A DNA stretch of 37,947 bases from Lysobacter antibioticus HS124 (GTDB lineage: Bacteria; Pseudomonadota; Gammaproteobacteria; Xanthomonadales; Xanthomonadaceae), in assembly GCF_000336385.2 (NCBI RefSeq), contig NZ_HG424514.1, positions 1-37,947 on the forward strand, written 5' to 3'. The notes beneath the pieces are model-generated. The model was not told the origin of the DNA. It did no database searches and worked only from the letters and a program-made list of their open reading frames with translations. The position numbers and the translations under genes are program-made. Below, piece by piece: positions 37,501-37,947 of the stretch. Position 1 is the stretch's first letter; the number at the start of each line of letters is the position of its first letter.

Positions 37501-37947
37501 TTACAGGGTCGCGAAGGCGGCCCGCGCCGCTTCCAGGGTGTGGGCGATTTCCGCATCGCCGTGCGCGCTCGACACGAAGCCGGCCTCGAACGCCGACGGC
37601 GCCAGATACACGCCGCGCTCGAGCATGGCGTGGAAGAAGCGGTTGAAACGCGCGCTGTCGGAGGCCTTGGCGTCGTCGAAGCTCTCGATCGCGCCGTCGC
37701 GGAAATACAGCCCGAACATGCCCGGCGCGCGGGTGGTGACGAAGGCGATGCCGGCCTCGCGCGCGGCCGCTTCCAGACCGTCGCACAGCGCATGGGTGCG
37801 GCGTTCGAGTTCGGCATGGAAGCCCGGGGCCTGGATTAGCTCGAGCGTCGCCAGGCCCGCGGCCATCGCCACCGGATTGCCGCTCAGCGTACCGGCCTGG
37901 TAGATCGGGCCGGCCGGCGCCACCTGCCGCATCAGCTCCCCGCGGCC
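37501..37947 (-). CDS. hemL: Glutamate-1-semialdehyde 2,1-aminomutase, C-terminal part
   Basis: The 148 residues seen are the C-terminal third of HemL, which turns glutamate-1-semialdehyde into 5-aminolevulinate in heme synthesis. [33 protein letters not shown] and [22 protein letters not shown] are typical. The frame is open to the window edge and the start lies outside, so the gene is cut by the window rather than broken. The PLP lysine is not in view. Confidence 0.95.
   Translation of the reverse strand, partial: GRGELMRQVAPAGPIYQAGTLSGNPVAMAAGLATLELIQAPGFHAELERRTHALCDGLEAAAREAGIAFVTTRAPGMFGLYFRDGAIESFDDAKASDSARFNRFFHAMLERGVYLAPSAFEAGFVSSAHGDAEIAHTLEAARAAFATL

Noticed and set aside
37501-37947. 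hemL as a truncated pseudogene
   Set aside because: The frame is open to the window edge, so truncation is only by the window boundary.

Overview
The window is high-GC chromosomal DNA from a gammaproteobacterium, most likely a Lysobacter-like member of the Xanthomonadaceae/Lysobacteraceae. This is inferred from the gene set and repeats: TonB-dependent receptors, winged-helix/TolB regulators, a PPi-dependent phosphofructokinase next to a short adenylate kinase, GGGATT heptamer arrays and GTAGGAGC REP-like elements. No transposase, integrase, CRISPR array, tRNA or rRNA gene was seen, and the region looks like core or near-core chromosome.

Layout. 1-3.8 kb: a lipoprotein on the minus strand diverges from a TPP riboswitch and thiC, followed by a small ion channel. 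4-11.3 kb: a membrane-anchored winged-helix/beta-propeller regulator, an AraC-type regulator with a hairpin over its ribosome binding site, about 800 bp of odd non-coding DNA, and a large TonB-dependent receptor with a strong terminator. 11.5-23 kb: a VOC protein, soluble inorganic pyrophosphatase (ppa), a sterol-desaturase-like hydroxylase coupled to a discoidin-domain protein, a proton-pumping membrane pyrophosphatase fused to a C-terminal OmpA-like domain, secreted proteins of unknown role, a second VOC protein, and a minus-strand operon pfp - coiled-coil protein - AraC regulator. 23-26 kb: adk, mpl (murein peptide recycling) and a Lon-N-domain protein. 26-31.4 kb: a DedA-PAP2-LssY fusion, a small kinase-like protein and an SDR, with GGGATT arrays around them, then a secreted DUF5077/DUF3472 protein. 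31.8-37.9 kb: an M20-type hydrolase, an acetylornithine-type aminotransferase, a decayed HIT-family gene, a siderophore TonB receptor behind a Fur-box-like site, and the 3' end of hemL.

The main theme is pyrophosphate: three PPi enzymes (ppa, H+-PPase and pfp) lie within 11 kb, with adk divergent from pfp. The membrane pyrophosphatase carries the Lys/Thr signature of K+-independent proton pumps. Its C-terminus should lie in the periplasm, so the OmpA-like tail could hold the pump to peptidoglycan. That fusion is the most unusual protein architecture here. Other notable points are degenerate catalytic motifs in several enzymes (PAP2, M20, SDR), three genes that look leaderless, and a HIT gene broken across three frames.
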